DNA of 62,307 bases, taken from contig NZ_LRFH01000006.1 in assembly GCF_001641825.1 (NCBI RefSeq), positions 1 to 62,307 of the forward strand, in the 5' to 3' direction. The notes beneath the pieces are model-generated. The model ran no database searches. It saw nothing but the letters and a program-made list of their open reading frames with translations, and was not told the DNA's origin. Positions 8,004-16,287 of the stretch are shown here, one piece after another. The translations under genes were made by a program, and so were the position numbers. This DNA is from Guyparkeria sp. WRN-7 (GTDB lineage Bacteria; Pseudomonadota; Gammaproteobacteria; Halothiobacillales; Halothiobacillaceae). How positions within the stretch are numbered: the first letter of the stretch is position 1; every line of letters starts with the position of its first letter.

Positions 8004-8957
8004 ATGGCTAGTGATATTGAGAACGTGTCTGTTGGAAAGGGGCTTCGCTCTCAGGGTGAAATTGTTGATTCTTGGGGGGCGGGTGGATTATCTCCTATGG
8101 TCAGCGTGTGTTGCACTGCTTATAATCATGAGAAATATGTGGCTGATGCGATTCATGGTTTTCTAAACCAGGTCACTAACTTTCCCATAGAGATCTTGAT
8201 TCATGACGATGCTTCCGTCGATGGTACTGTTGGCATCATTCGAGAGTACGCGGCTCTTTATCCCAATATAATCAAGCCCGTATTCCAGTCTGTTAACCAG
8301 TATAGCCGTGGAGTACAGACGCTAAGTTTTAATTTTCATCGTGCGAAGGGTAAGTATCTGGCTATATGTGAAGGTGACGACTTCTGGGTTGATCCGCTCA
8401 AGCTGCAAAAGCAGTTTGATTTTATGGAAGGCCACGAGGATGTGGTTATTTCTTACCACGATTGCGATGCAATATCGGAGGGGGGGGAGGTGTTAGAAAA
8501 GCCTGTGGCTGCGCGCTGTGATCTAAGCTCGTTTGCTTTGAAAAGAGCAACCCCTCTGTATACGCTGACCACATTTTTTAGGAATCACGTTTCGGATATG
8601 CCTCCGGAGTTCAATTGTGCGAGGTATGGAGATCTTTTTCTTTGGGCTTATCTTGGGCAGCATGGAAGCGGTGCTTACCTCGGCGATATCCGGCCGGCTA
8701 AGTATAGGGTTCACCAAGGGGGAATTCACTCATCTCAGACAAGTCGGCGTCGTTCAGAAATGAAGCTTTCAACTATGGCCGCTTTGCTCGCTTATTATAA
8801 AAGAGTTGGTAGCGCTGAGATGGCAGAGTTTTATAAAAACCGGGTTTTGGCGTCTTCGGTTTCGTCGTTAGGTACTCTGGGTGTTCTTCGGTCTATTTGG
8901 CTGGCATTGAAGAGAGTTGTATTTTTGCGGCATGTGTTCTTCGGTCGGGCTTCATGA
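8004..8957 (+). CDS. Glycosyltransferase family 2
   Basis: 317 residues. The GT-A domain has MVSVCCTAYNHEKYV near residue 32, IHDDASVDGT (nucleotide-binding Asp pair) and CEGDDFWVDP (the DXD-equivalent EGDD). No membrane helix is obvious, so the enzyme is cytoplasmic and probably builds a surface or lipid-linked glycan. Codon use is AT-richer than in genes further away, suggesting acquisition. A run of eight G lies inside the reading frame near codon 160 (see the repeat entry). The gene is convergent with the acetyltransferase downstream. Donor and acceptor cannot be read from the sequence. Confidence 0.85.
   Translation: MASDIENVSVGKGLRSQGEIVDSWGAGGLSPMVSVCCTAYNHEKYVADAIHGFLNQVTNFPIEILIHDDASVDGTVGIIREYAALYPNIIKPVFQSVNQYSRGVQTLSFNFHRAKGKYLAICEGDDFWVDPLKLQKQFDFMEGHEDVVISYHDCDAISEGGEVLEKPVAARCDLSSFALKRATPLYTLTTFFRNHVSDMPPEFNCARYGDLFLWAYLGQHGSGAYLGDIRPAKYRVHQGGIHSSQTSRRRSEMKLSTMAALLAYYKRVGSAEMAEFYKNRVLASSVSSLGTLGVLRSIWLALKRVVFLRHVFFGRAS
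8480..8487 (+). repeat. Poly-G tract (G8) inside a glycosyltransferase gene
   Basis: Eight consecutive G encode part of Glu-Gly-Gly-Glu at residues 159-162 of the GT2 at 8004. Gain or loss of one G would frameshift the protein in its middle. Phase-variable glycosyltransferases of several pathogens carry such tracts, usually longer than eight. Confidence 0.7.
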
Positions 8958-9027
8958 TGGAGTATGACTCGGTGTATTTTGTCATTGCTGTGCTTGACTA
9001 ATGCAGTGGTGCGGTGCGTGATTTTGG

Positions 9028-9594
9028 TCAATCTCGTGATGAGGTGAACTGTTCGCACAGTTTTAATAGACCTTTTTTTCTCGGCCGAATGGCTTTCACG
9101 GGTATTCCGCCATACACAGTCCAAGGCCGCAAGTGATCCTTTATCAAGCTGAGAGAACCGATGGCGACCCCGTCGGGGATGGTGCTTCCAGGTAATACCA
9201 CAGATCCACTGCCGATAATTACATGTTGGCCGATCGAAACTCGCTTGTGAGAAACGTCTTTGAATGTGTCAGGGATGGTTGGGTTGGTCATGGTTTCTCC
9301 ACTGTAGTCATCATTGCTGCTGTAAATGGATACTCGGGATGATATGTTAGAGAAGTCATCGATTGATATTTTTTCGTGCCCAATGAGTGATGAAAATGCG
9401 GCAATGTGCACGTTGGCTCCTATGAGGATGCCCTCGCTGCCCGCTGAAATGATGCAAAAGTCATCTATTCTGGTGTAATCGCCGATGGACACTCGTGTGG
9501 CCCCATATATGCTGGCTTTGTCGGAAATCCGCACACCTTTCCCGTAGCGTGCGAGTCCTAGGTCCATTAATTGGCGTTCTGTTAAAAAAGCCAC
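9028..9594 (-). CDS. Left-handed beta-helix (hexapeptide repeat) acetyltransferase
   Basis: 188 residues. Repeated hexapeptides of the [LIV]-G-x4 type run from about residue 20 to 160 (VSIGDYTRI, ILIGANVHI, VSIGQHVIIGSGSVVLPG). The end is the typical VYGGIPVKAIRPRK of sugar O/N-acetyltransferases such as WbbJ or FdtC. Translation starts at GTG 9594 with AAGG about 8 bases upstream. Only 10 bases separate it from the DegT aminotransferase gene, a pairing seen in pathways that make N-acetylated amino-deoxy sugars (aminotransferase, then acetyltransferase). N-acetylation of the aminotransferase product is therefore likely, but O-acetylation cannot be excluded. Confidence 0.85.
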   Translation of the reverse strand: MAFLTERQLMDLGLARYGKGVRISDKASIYGATRVSIGDYTRIDDFCIISAGSEGILIGANVHIAAFSSLIGHEKISIDDFSNISSRVSIYSSNDDYSGETMTNPTIPDTFKDVSHKRVSIGQHVIIGSGSVVLPGSTIPDGVAIGSLSLIKDHLRPWTVYGGIPVKAIRPRKKGLLKLCEQFTSSRD

Positions 9595-9604
9595 GTTTTT
9601 ACCT

Positions 9605-10744
9605 TCAATTTCCCGTTCCGTTGGCCGTTATAATTCTAGTTGCTCGCTTAGTCATTTCCTCTGACATGTTGGGTGAAAGTGGCAGGCATATGACCTGCTT
9701 CGATGCTTTGTTTGCGTTCTTCCATTGGTCTCGCTTATTGCTAGGCAGGTTCCGATACATTGGGAATTCGGGAATCAAGGGATAGAAATACCTGCGACCA
9801 TAGACTCCGTGTGCTTGGAGCTGCAGGTATAGGTCGTCCCGGCTCAGAGGGTAACCCTCTTCGACGAATATCGGGAAATATGCGTAATTGTAGCGGGCGG
9901 CTCGGCTGACCGGCGGACAGCGGATTCCTTTCACATCGGCTAGGGCCTCGCGGTAGGTTTGATCGAGTTGGGCGCGGCGGATGATGGCATCGTCAATGTG
10001 GTGTAACTGGGCCAAGCCAATCGCGGCCTGAAACTCATTCATCTTGGCGTTGATGCCGGCGGCGACCACTGTGGTCTCGTTGGCGAACCCGAAGTTCTTG
10101 AGGTAGTCCACCCGCTGCTTGGTTTTGGCGTCCGGGCTAACGATGGCGCCGCCCTCGAAAGTATTGAATACTTTGGTGGCGTGGAAGCTCAGGATCGACA
10201 TGTCGCCGTGGCGCAAGATACTGCCGCCCTCGTCCTCCACTCCAAAGCAGTGAGCTGCGTCGTATATCAGTCGCAGGCCGTAAAGGTCGGCGACGTGCTG
10301 GAGACCGTCTACGTCAGCCGGCTGGCCGTAGACGTGTACCGGCAAGATCGCGCTGGTCTTCGGGGTGATAGCGGCCTCGACCTGTGCCGGGTCTAGGTTC
10401 AATGTCACCGGGTCGACATCAACGAAGACTGGGGTGAGGTCGTTCCATAGCAGGGCGTTCGCGGTTGCGACAAAGCTGTATGGCGTGGTGATGACCTCGC
10501 CGGTCAGACGCAGCGCCTGCATCGCTGTGACTAGAGCGAGCGTACCGTTGGCGAACAGCGAGATGTGCTGGACGCCAAGGTAGTCGCACAGCGCCACCTC
10601 AAGCTGTTCGTGGAAGGGCCCCTTGTTGGTGATGCGGTGGCTGTCCCAGATCTGCTCAAGGTAGGGGATTACCTCTTCGAGTGGAGGCAAGTGTGGCTGG
10701 GTGACGAAGATGGGGTCGTCGCTTTTATCCGATGGTGTCGTCAT
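9605..10744 (-). CDS. DegT/DnrJ/EryC1/StrS family aminotransferase
   Basis: 379 residues. A PLP-dependent sugar aminotransferase that adds an amino group to a nucleotide keto-sugar. Visible motifs are FANGTLALVTAMQAL (PLP phosphate site), TPYSFVATANA, YDAAHCFGV (Asp contacting the PLP ring) and SFHATKVFNTFEGGA with the Schiff-base Lys. The start MTTPSDK at 10744 is preferred over an upstream in-frame start because a GGAAGG/AAGAG region precedes it. The gene is the fourth of a minus-strand set with GT4, epimerase and GT2 upstream and the acetyltransferase downstream. The nucleotide-sugar dehydratase that would supply its substrate is not in this window. Confidence 0.9.
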   Translation of the reverse strand: MTTPSDKSDDPIFVTQPHLPPLEEVIPYLEQIWDSHRITNKGPFHEQLEVALCDYLGVQHISLFANGTLALVTAMQALRLTGEVITTPYSFVATANALLWNDLTPVFVDVDPVTLNLDPAQVEAAITPKTSAILPVHVYGQPADVDGLQHVADLYGLRLIYDAAHCFGVEDEGGSILRHGDMSILSFHATKVFNTFEGGAIVSPDAKTKQRVDYLKNFGFANETTVVAAGINAKMNEFQAAIGLAQLHHIDDAIIRRAQLDQTYREALADVKGIRCPPVSRAARYNYAYFPIFVEEGYPLSRDDLYLQLQAHGVYGRRYFYPLIPEFPMYRNLPSNKRDQWKNANKASKQVICLPLSPNMSEEMTKRATRIITANGTGN

Positions 10745-10900
10745 GATGTGCTCTTTGCCTTCCTTTGCTGCGGCCGTGAGCCGAATCACACGAAGTCAGT
10801 CTATCTGAGCTGTGTGGCTTGGTGCGCTAGCGTTTGTGTCGGAGTCCATAGCGATGATCAAGGTCGGTTCAAGCGGTTAGATGCGTGTTCTTTTGCGCCT

Positions 10901-11932
10901 TTAGCGGGTCAATCGTGGTAATCCGTGTCTGAAGAGCATCTGAAGTTTGCGAGGAAGCCAGAGAAAGCTCCGTGCGTATTCCGTTGCGGTTGCGGTTCTT
11001 GCTTGCTGGATGTGCTTTCGTTCCTCCATCAAGCGGCAGTGGTTGCGGTATACGCTGGAAAAAACGTTGCCGTAGATTTCTTTCCATACCGTCAGGTCCC
11101 GTTTGACCAGCGTGAGTGCTGCACCCTCGGCAGCTAATAGTGTGAGATGTGTCGGCAAGATAAACCAGATTCTCGAGAGAGGGGTGCAGAGGATCAAAGC
11201 GTATGTCTTGTTACGCTCGGAAAGACGGCGACGTCGGAATGTGGTGGAAAGGCGGCTTTCTCTTATCTTGTTTCCACCGAAGCTGATGCCTTGGTGATGG
11301 CGGTAGTGGCTGCTCGTGGTGACCTGAACTGTATTGCCTTGGAGTCGGGCCCGGCAGCATAACTGAAGGTCTTCTCCGATTGATTCAAACCATTCGGGAA
11401 AGCCGCCTACCTCATTCCATAGCCGCTTTGGCGCCCAAAGGCATGCGCCGATCACATAGGCTACGTCTTTCCGTCTTGGATCCAGGTTGGGTATCGGATT
11501 GTAGAAGGGGTCCAGTAGACAGCCTCGGTCAACGAGTTGCCCGCTCTCCCAGTCGATCTGGGGGAGGGTGAGGATGCCGGGAGGCGATTGTTGTTCTGCC
11601 GCGCGTAGAAGGGTGGATAGCGCGTCGGGTGCAAGCGCAGCATCGTTGTTGAGCAGAAGAATGTATTTGCCGCGTGCGTTTTCGACTAGCCTGTTGTTGC
11701 TAACGCAGAACCCCACATTCTGGTCGCTTTCTAACAGGCGAATTTCTGGGTGACGATCTCGCGGGTAGCGACTTGCGAGAAGCTCGATGGACGAGTCGGT
11801 CGATGCGTCGTCGTGAACGAGGATCTCTACGGCAATGTCTCCTTGTTGCTCGAGGACGGAGTCAATGCAGTCCGGGAGTACGCCCTCCCCGTTGAAGTTC
11901 GCGATGCAGACGGATACGAGTGGTGATGTCAT
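10901..11932 (-). CDS. Glycosyltransferase family 2 (rhamnosyltransferase-like)
   Basis: 343 residues. The N-terminus LVSVCIANFNGEGVLP, VHDDASTDSS and LLLNNDAALAPD (the NND metal-binding variant) define a GT2 of the WbbL/rhamnosyltransferase type. ACLWAPKRLWNEVGGFPEWF matches the GGFDE/GGFPE acceptor-side motif of the family. The C-terminal part (about 255-290) has a hydrophobic stretch that may attach it to the membrane. ATG 11932 overlaps the TGA of the upstream epimerase gene (ATGA), so they are translationally coupled. A longer start at 11950 would extend deeper into that gene and is less likely. Confidence 0.87.
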   Translation of the reverse strand: MTSPLVSVCIANFNGEGVLPDCIDSVLEQQGDIAVEILVHDDASTDSSIELLASRYPRDRHPEIRLLESDQNVGFCVSNNRLVENARGKYILLLNNDAALAPDALSTLLRAAEQQSPPGILTLPQIDWESGQLVDRGCLLDPFYNPIPNLDPRRKDVAYVIGACLWAPKRLWNEVGGFPEWFESIGEDLQLCCRARLQGNTVQVTTSSHYRHHQGISFGGNKIRESRLSTTFRRRRLSERNKTYALILCTPLSRIWFILPTHLTLLAAEGAALTLVKRDLTVWKEIYGNVFSSVYRNHCRLMEERKHIQQARTATATEYARSFLWLPRKLQMLFRHGLPRLTR

Positions 11933-12849
11933 GGCTGCCTCTGCCACCATTCCCAGGTGGCGGAAAGTCCATCAACTAGCCGTGTATCTGCTTGCCAGTT
12001 GAACTGTTGTCGGGCGCGAGACGCGTCGAGCTCCACTTTTGAAACATCTACTGTCTGCCCGGTGTCTCTTCGAACCGGTAGCGGCGACCCGGTCACGTCG
12101 CGAATGATGCCTAACAGGTGATCCAGGCTTACGGCATTCTCGCTCGCCGCATTGAAAGTGGAGACTCCGGGCGAGACGGGGGCGTCGAGTGCCGCACGGA
12201 TCAATTGGATAAAGTCGTCAATGTACAAATAGTCCCGCACACTCATACCCCCTCCGCGGAGTGGCAAGGCTGCCTTGCGGTCCACGTGGTCGAATGCCGT
12301 CGGGATGATGCCGAACCCTTGCTTGGGACGTTGCCCCGGCCCGTAGAGGTTTGACGGGCGCAAAATGACGGCATCCAGATTGAACTGAATGCTTGTGGCT
12401 TGGATGAACTGCTCGATAGCGGCCTTGCCTGCCCCGTAGTAAGAGCGGGGACGAAGAGGCGCTGTTTCCGCCGCCGGCGTCCCGCTTGTTTCTCCATACA
12501 GCGTGCCGCCCGACGACAGGTAGATCAGGCGGCATTCCGGTACGCGTTGCAGCCCCTCCAGCAATGCCAGACTCGGCCGAAGATTTGTGAGTTCGGCGCG
12601 GGGGCGGCCCGCTGTCTGGAGGGGCGTGCTGCATGATGCGGCATGGACAACGGCTGTTGTGTCAGCAAGAACGTTGGCAAAGTCATCGGGGTGCTCGAAG
12701 TCCCCGGTTAATACCCTGGCTTCGTGCGGGATGTCCGGGGCTTCGTGGCGGGTCAGGGCAGTTACTCGTTTCCCATATTCCAGTAACTGTCTTACGAGAC
12801 GCTGCCCGACAAAGCCGTTGGCACCAAGAACGACGATATGGTCAGCCAT
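11929..12849 (-). CDS. NAD-dependent epimerase/dehydratase (extended SDR)
   Basis: 306 residues. The Rossmann start MADHIVVLGANGFVGQRLV carries GxxGxxG for NAD(P); LSSGGTLYGE supplies the active-site Ser; SYYGAGKAAIEQ is the YxxxK catalytic pair; LRPSNLYGPGQ and VRDYLYIDDF are typical of GalE-like nucleotide-sugar epimerases. It most likely epimerises or reduces a nucleotide sugar for the surrounding glycan pathway. It overlaps the GT4 gene upstream by 8 bases and the GT2 gene downstream by 4, so the three form one operon. Substrate is not determinable. Confidence 0.9.
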   Translation of the reverse strand: MADHIVVLGANGFVGQRLVRQLLEYGKRVTALTRHEAPDIPHEARVLTGDFEHPDDFANVLADTTAVVHAASCSTPLQTAGRPRAELTNLRPSLALLEGLQRVPECRLIYLSSGGTLYGETSGTPAAETAPLRPRSYYGAGKAAIEQFIQATSIQFNLDAVILRPSNLYGPGQRPKQGFGIIPTAFDHVDRKAALPLRGGGMSVRDYLYIDDFIQLIRAALDAPVSPGVSTFNAASENAVSLDHLLGIIRDVTGSPLPVRRDTGQTVDVSKVELDASRARQQFNWQADTRLVDGLSATWEWWQRQP

Positions 12850-13978
12850 GGCGAGGCATTCCTAGCATGCTCCGGTAAATGCCCGCATATCGTTCGGCAC
12901 AGTCATTCCATGTGCCAATTTCGTTCGCGGTCCACCGGTGCGCCGAGTCACTCATGTGCTTCCAGTTCGTTTTGGTTTCCATGTAAGAAAGTCCTTCCTG
13001 GACGTCTGTGGCGCTGTCGCACAGCCAGCCTGTTTCCTTGTGCTTGAGCATGTTTTCGTGTGCGGGGATGCGCGAGGCGATCACCGGTAAACCGGCCGCC
13101 ATCGCTTCGAGCATGACTTGCGGGCGCCCTTCCGCGTGTTGGCTCAGTGTGATCAAGCCGCGTGACCCGGGGAACCACTTGTGAGCCAGTGCATCGGGAG
13201 AGGCCGGGCCATGGTAGTGAACCCACCCTGGCAAATCTATGGGCTCCTGCATCGGTCCGAACAAATGGAGCTCCCGACTCGTATTGTCGAAATGGGGGGC
13301 GCACCAGTCGAAGAGGGGGCCTAGTTTTGCACGGGTCAGGCGGGTGACTGCCAGCCAACGGGGCGGCGTGTCTGGACGGTGTTCTTGGTGCAGCTGGAAC
13401 CATGCCGGATCTATGCCGAACGGCACGAACTGGATCGTTGCCAAGTGGCCGAACGCTTTTTTTAGCGGCGCTTCCATCCACTCGGCGTTGGGGCAGATTG
13501 TCGTTGGATGATGCTTGAGGGTTCGGCGAAGCAATTTCCGGATTAGGGGCGTGGCTAGCAACTTGATGTCGGTGCCCAGGGCGTTGATGACAACAGGCTT
13601 GCCGTCGTCAGGGAGAGGGAGGGCATTCTGCAGCCAGTTCACGTGGTATATGTCCGTATCGGGAGTGCGGCGATAGGCGCGTCTTAATCCGGCAAGCAGG
13701 CGCAGTGGTGCCGAGACTCTTTTGACACCGCCATGACGAAGAAGGTGCGCGATGCCCCCCTGGTCCATGAGGTCACCGAGAAAGCGCGCCTCTTTCGGCG
13801 TTTCTATTCGATTGACAGCAACATGGGCTTCGCCCGGTGGAGCCCATAGTGACAGGCTGATCTGGTTGTGATCAGCCAGCGACCAGACAAGGTGTCTAAT
13901 GAACAACCCTTTCCAGTCCTCAAGACTGGCTGGGTATGAGGTGCTGGTCATCAGGACTCTGATCCGTTTGTCCCGCAT
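12842..13978 (-). CDS. Glycosyltransferase family 4
   Basis: 378 residues in a GT-B fold. The N-terminal domain begins RIRVLMTSTSYPAS, with INALGTDIKLL in the middle. The C-terminal donor domain has LAVTRLTRAKLG and the GT4 signature SQHAEGRPQVMLEAMAAGLPVIAS (E-x7-E-type, with the first Glu in HAEG). ATG 13978 is chosen because GGAGGAGG lies immediately upstream, whereas an upstream ATG at 14005 has no site. It is the first gene of the minus-strand glycan operon. Nucleotide-sugar donor and acceptor are unknown. Confidence 0.88.
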   Translation of the reverse strand: MRDKRIRVLMTSTSYPASLEDWKGLFIRHLVWSLADHNQISLSLWAPPGEAHVAVNRIETPKEARFLGDLMDQGGIAHLLRHGGVKRVSAPLRLLAGLRRAYRRTPDTDIYHVNWLQNALPLPDDGKPVVINALGTDIKLLATPLIRKLLRRTLKHHPTTICPNAEWMEAPLKKAFGHLATIQFVPFGIDPAWFQLHQEHRPDTPPRWLAVTRLTRAKLGPLFDWCAPHFDNTSRELHLFGPMQEPIDLPGWVHYHGPASPDALAHKWFPGSRGLITLSQHAEGRPQVMLEAMAAGLPVIASRIPAHENMLKHKETGWLCDSATDVQEGLSYMETKTNWKHMSDSAHRWTANEIGTWNDCAERYAGIYRSMLGMPRHG

Positions 13979-14097
13979 GCCTCCTCCTGAGGTGGGAGTG
14001 CGCATTTGGCGTGTCCGTCCCTGTGGTGTGCGCGGTTAATCGTGAGCCGGCTTTAAAGCGTACAGAAAAGTGACGTGTTGAGCCCAAAGAGTGGCTC

Positions 14098-14823
14098 TCA
14101 GGGCGTCCGCGAGTACTCCATCCGCTCCAGCACCGCGTTGGTTCGAACCTGCAGGCCCCGCGCATTGGGATTGTCCTGGTAGAAGCGCGGATTGGGCAGC
14201 ATGGCCGCCAAGTGGGCGGCTTCGCCACGAGTGAGCTGTCCGGCCGACTTGCCGTAATAGCTGCGGGCGGCCGCTTCGATGCCGTAGAGCAGATTGCCCC
14301 ATTCGGCGTAGTTGAGATAGAGCTCGAGGATGCGTTCCTTGCCCAGGGCGGCCTCCAGCATCAGGGCGATCAGTGCCTCTTCGCCCTTGCGCCACAGGGA
14401 TTGTTCCGCGGACAGGAACAGGTTCTTGGCGAGTTGCTGGGTGATGGTCGAGCCCCCCTCGACGATGCCACCGGCCTCGATGTTCCGTTCCATGGCGCGG
14501 CGCAGGCCTTTCAGGTCGAGCCCGAAGTGGTCCATGAAGCGGTCGTCCTCGGAGGCGACCACCGCGCGGCGGGCGGCCGGGCTGATGCTCTCGTAGGGCA
14601 CGTAGATCTGCCGGGCCGTGATGTCGGGGCGGATGCCGCGGAGCAGTTCGAGGCGTTCGCGCATGAACGCGGTGGTCTCGGGGTTGTGATCCCGCAGGTG
14701 CCAGACCTGGACGAAGAACCAAAGCTGGGCAAGCAGGAAGGCAAGCAGCGCCAGGCCGATCAGCCGCCACAGCCAGCGGCGGATGGGGCGGTTCGGGCGC
14801 TGTGCGGTCTTGCGTCGGCTCAT
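14098..14823 (-). CDS. mtgA: Monofunctional biosynthetic peptidoglycan transglycosylase
   Basis: 241 residues. One N-terminal membrane anchor (about 16-36) is followed by a GT51 domain that polymerises lipid II into glycan strands without a transpeptidase domain. Signature motifs are VASEDDRFMDHFGLD (catalytic Glu in EDDRF), EGGSTITQQLAKNLF, ERILELYLNYAEWGN (second catalytic Glu region) and LTRGEAAHLAAMLPNPRFY. Length and order fit MtgA. The start is uncertain (14823 or 14862); neither has a strong RBS. It lies between the glycan operon and proQ on the same strand. Confidence 0.93.
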   Translation of the reverse strand: MSRRKTAQRPNRPIRRWLWRLIGLALLAFLLAQLWFFVQVWHLRDHNPETTAFMRERLELLRGIRPDITARQIYVPYESISPAARRAVVASEDDRFMDHFGLDLKGLRRAMERNIEAGGIVEGGSTITQQLAKNLFLSAEQSLWRKGEEALIALMLEAALGKERILELYLNYAEWGNLLYGIEAAARSYYGKSAGQLTRGEAAHLAAMLPNPRFYQDNPNARGLQVRTNAVLERMEYSRTP

Positions 14824-14883
14824 TGCTTTGGGGGAGGGGTGGCGGGCGGTTGTGCGCGTCACCCGTCTCGAGGGGGGTAGGGG

Positions 14884-15651
14884 TTACTTGACCCCGTCCT
14901 GGCCGAAGCGCTGCGCCAGGCGATCGAGCTTCTCTTCCATGCTCATGTTCTTGAGCGCCGGGTCCGGCTGGTTTTCCTTGCGCTGCTGGCTGCCCTTGTT
15001 GGACTTGCTGCCGCCACGCCCCTTGGCGCCTTCGCCGCGCGGTGCGGTCTTCGCGCCCTTGCGACCGGCGGGCTTGCCGGTCCCTTTCCGCGGGCGGCGC
15101 GGCTTCTTCTCGCCACCTTCCTCGCTCTCGCCCTGCTCGGCGCGCTTGGCATCACGCTGGGCGTGGATGGCCTTGATCTGCTCCTCGGCGTGCGAGCGGG
15201 CCTTGTCGTCGATGGGCTCGGCCGGCTCGCCCTTGAGGTCGACGCGATGCTCGGCATCCTTCATGGCGAAGTGATACGACAGGCGCGAGGTATAGAACTT
15301 CATCGCCGCCCGGATGGCCTTGGAGTTCAGGCCGTCGAGTTCCGGCGGGCGCTCGGCGAGAATCTGCTGCAGGATGCCGATCGCCAGCGGTTTGACCTGC
15401 TTGGGATTGGTGGAGAAGGCTTCCGGCCAGGCCGCCTCGAACTGCTTGACCGCATCGCGCGGGTGGACGCGCGGCTTCTTTGCCTGATGGCTGGCGCCCT
15501 TGTCGCCTTCGTCAGCCGAGGGTGTGGCCGCCGGCTCTGCCGACTTGGCTGTCTCCTCTGCGGCAGGCGTCGCGGGCGCGGCGCTGTCGGCCTGGGTCTC
15601 TTCCGTGATGGGCCCGGTGGCCTCGGTGGCGTTGGGATCGTCTGCGGTCAT
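14884..15651 (-). CDS. proQ: ProQ/FinO-domain RNA chaperone
   Basis: 255 residues. The FinO/ProQ RNA-binding domain spans about 62-150: DAVKQFEAAWPEAFSTN, VKPLAIGILQQIL, AIRAAMKFYTSRLSYHFAM. It is flanked by an Ala/Glu-rich acidic N-terminal tail and a Lys/Arg/Gly-rich linker (KKPRRPRKGTG..., about 180-230) with a short conserved end, MEEKLDRLAQRFG. ProQ binds structured sRNAs and mRNA 3' ends. The linker is longer and more basic than E. coli ProQ. Although E. coli ProQ affects ProP, nothing of that pathway is seen here. Confidence 0.9.
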   Translation of the reverse strand: MTADDPNATEATGPITEETQADSAAPATPAAEETAKSAEPAATPSADEGDKGASHQAKKPRVHPRDAVKQFEAAWPEAFSTNPKQVKPLAIGILQQILAERPPELDGLNSKAIRAAMKFYTSRLSYHFAMKDAEHRVDLKGEPAEPIDDKARSHAEEQIKAIHAQRDAKRAEQGESEEGGEKKPRRPRKGTGKPAGRKGAKTAPRGEGAKGRGGSKSNKGSQQRKENQPDPALKNMSMEEKLDRLAQRFGQDGVK

Positions 15652-15728
15652 GTCTTGGTCGGCTTCGCAACAATAAAAAACAAGACCGGCGTAGGGGTTG
15701 CCTCGCCGGTCCCGGTCAATCCCAAATC

Positions 15729-16199
15729 TTAACGGTTTAGCACGCCGTAGACCACATCGCTGACCACTTCGCCTGCCATGTCGGCGATCACGACGTCCGT
15801 GCCGACGCGGTAATAGCGCATGTGATCGGGCAGGGGCGACAGGTCACGCACCAGTTCGCGCGGCAGCGGCTCGTACTCGACGCCGCGCGGCGGCCACGGC
15901 GATCCACGCTCGAGGCGCTTGGCATGGCCCGGCGGGATCTTGCCCTGCTTGGCCAGACCTGGCGGCAGGTTGCGGCTGTACCAGTCACGGATGTAGCTGC
16001 GCTCCCGTGTGGAGATGTGATAGCGCTCCCGCTGAGGGGCGTTACCCATGGCGCTCTGCCCTTGGTTTCCCTGAGCGTGCTGCCCCGGGTTGCCTTGCGC
16101 GTTCTGACCCGCGTGTTCCGGCGGTTGGGCCATGGCATTCGCCTGGCCGATCAGCAGCCCGGCGCTGGCGGCTATCAGCAGTTTTCCGAATCGACGCAT
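15729..16199 (-). CDS. Periplasmic CigR/RcnB-like protein
   Basis: 156 residues. Signal peptide (MRRFGKLLIAASAGLLIGQANA), then a low-complexity Gln/Gly/Asn/His stretch (residues 25-55, repeats of GNxGQxAQGN), then YIRDWYSRNLPPGLAKQGKIPPGHAK and the closing YYRVGTDVVIADMAGEVVSDVVYGVL. The LPPGxAKxxKxPPGxAK module and hydrophobic end are shared by CigR-type and RcnB-type periplasmic proteins. Function in this organism is unknown. ATG 16199 is favoured for RBS spacing (GGGAGG just upstream); ATG 16202 is one codon earlier. Confidence 0.7.
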   Translation of the reverse strand: MRRFGKLLIAASAGLLIGQANAMAQPPEHAGQNAQGNPGQHAQGNQGQSAMGNAPQRERYHISTRERSYIRDWYSRNLPPGLAKQGKIPPGHAKRLERGSPWPPRGVEYEPLPRELVRDLSPLPDHMRYYRVGTDVVIADMAGEVVSDVVYGVLNR

Positions 16200-16287
16200 C
16201 ATTCCCTCCCGTGGAGTTGGCAACGTTTGGAGTGTAGTTGAGGAGACAGGTCGTGCAGGCTCGGGTTCCTGGCGAAAGGATAGAGCG

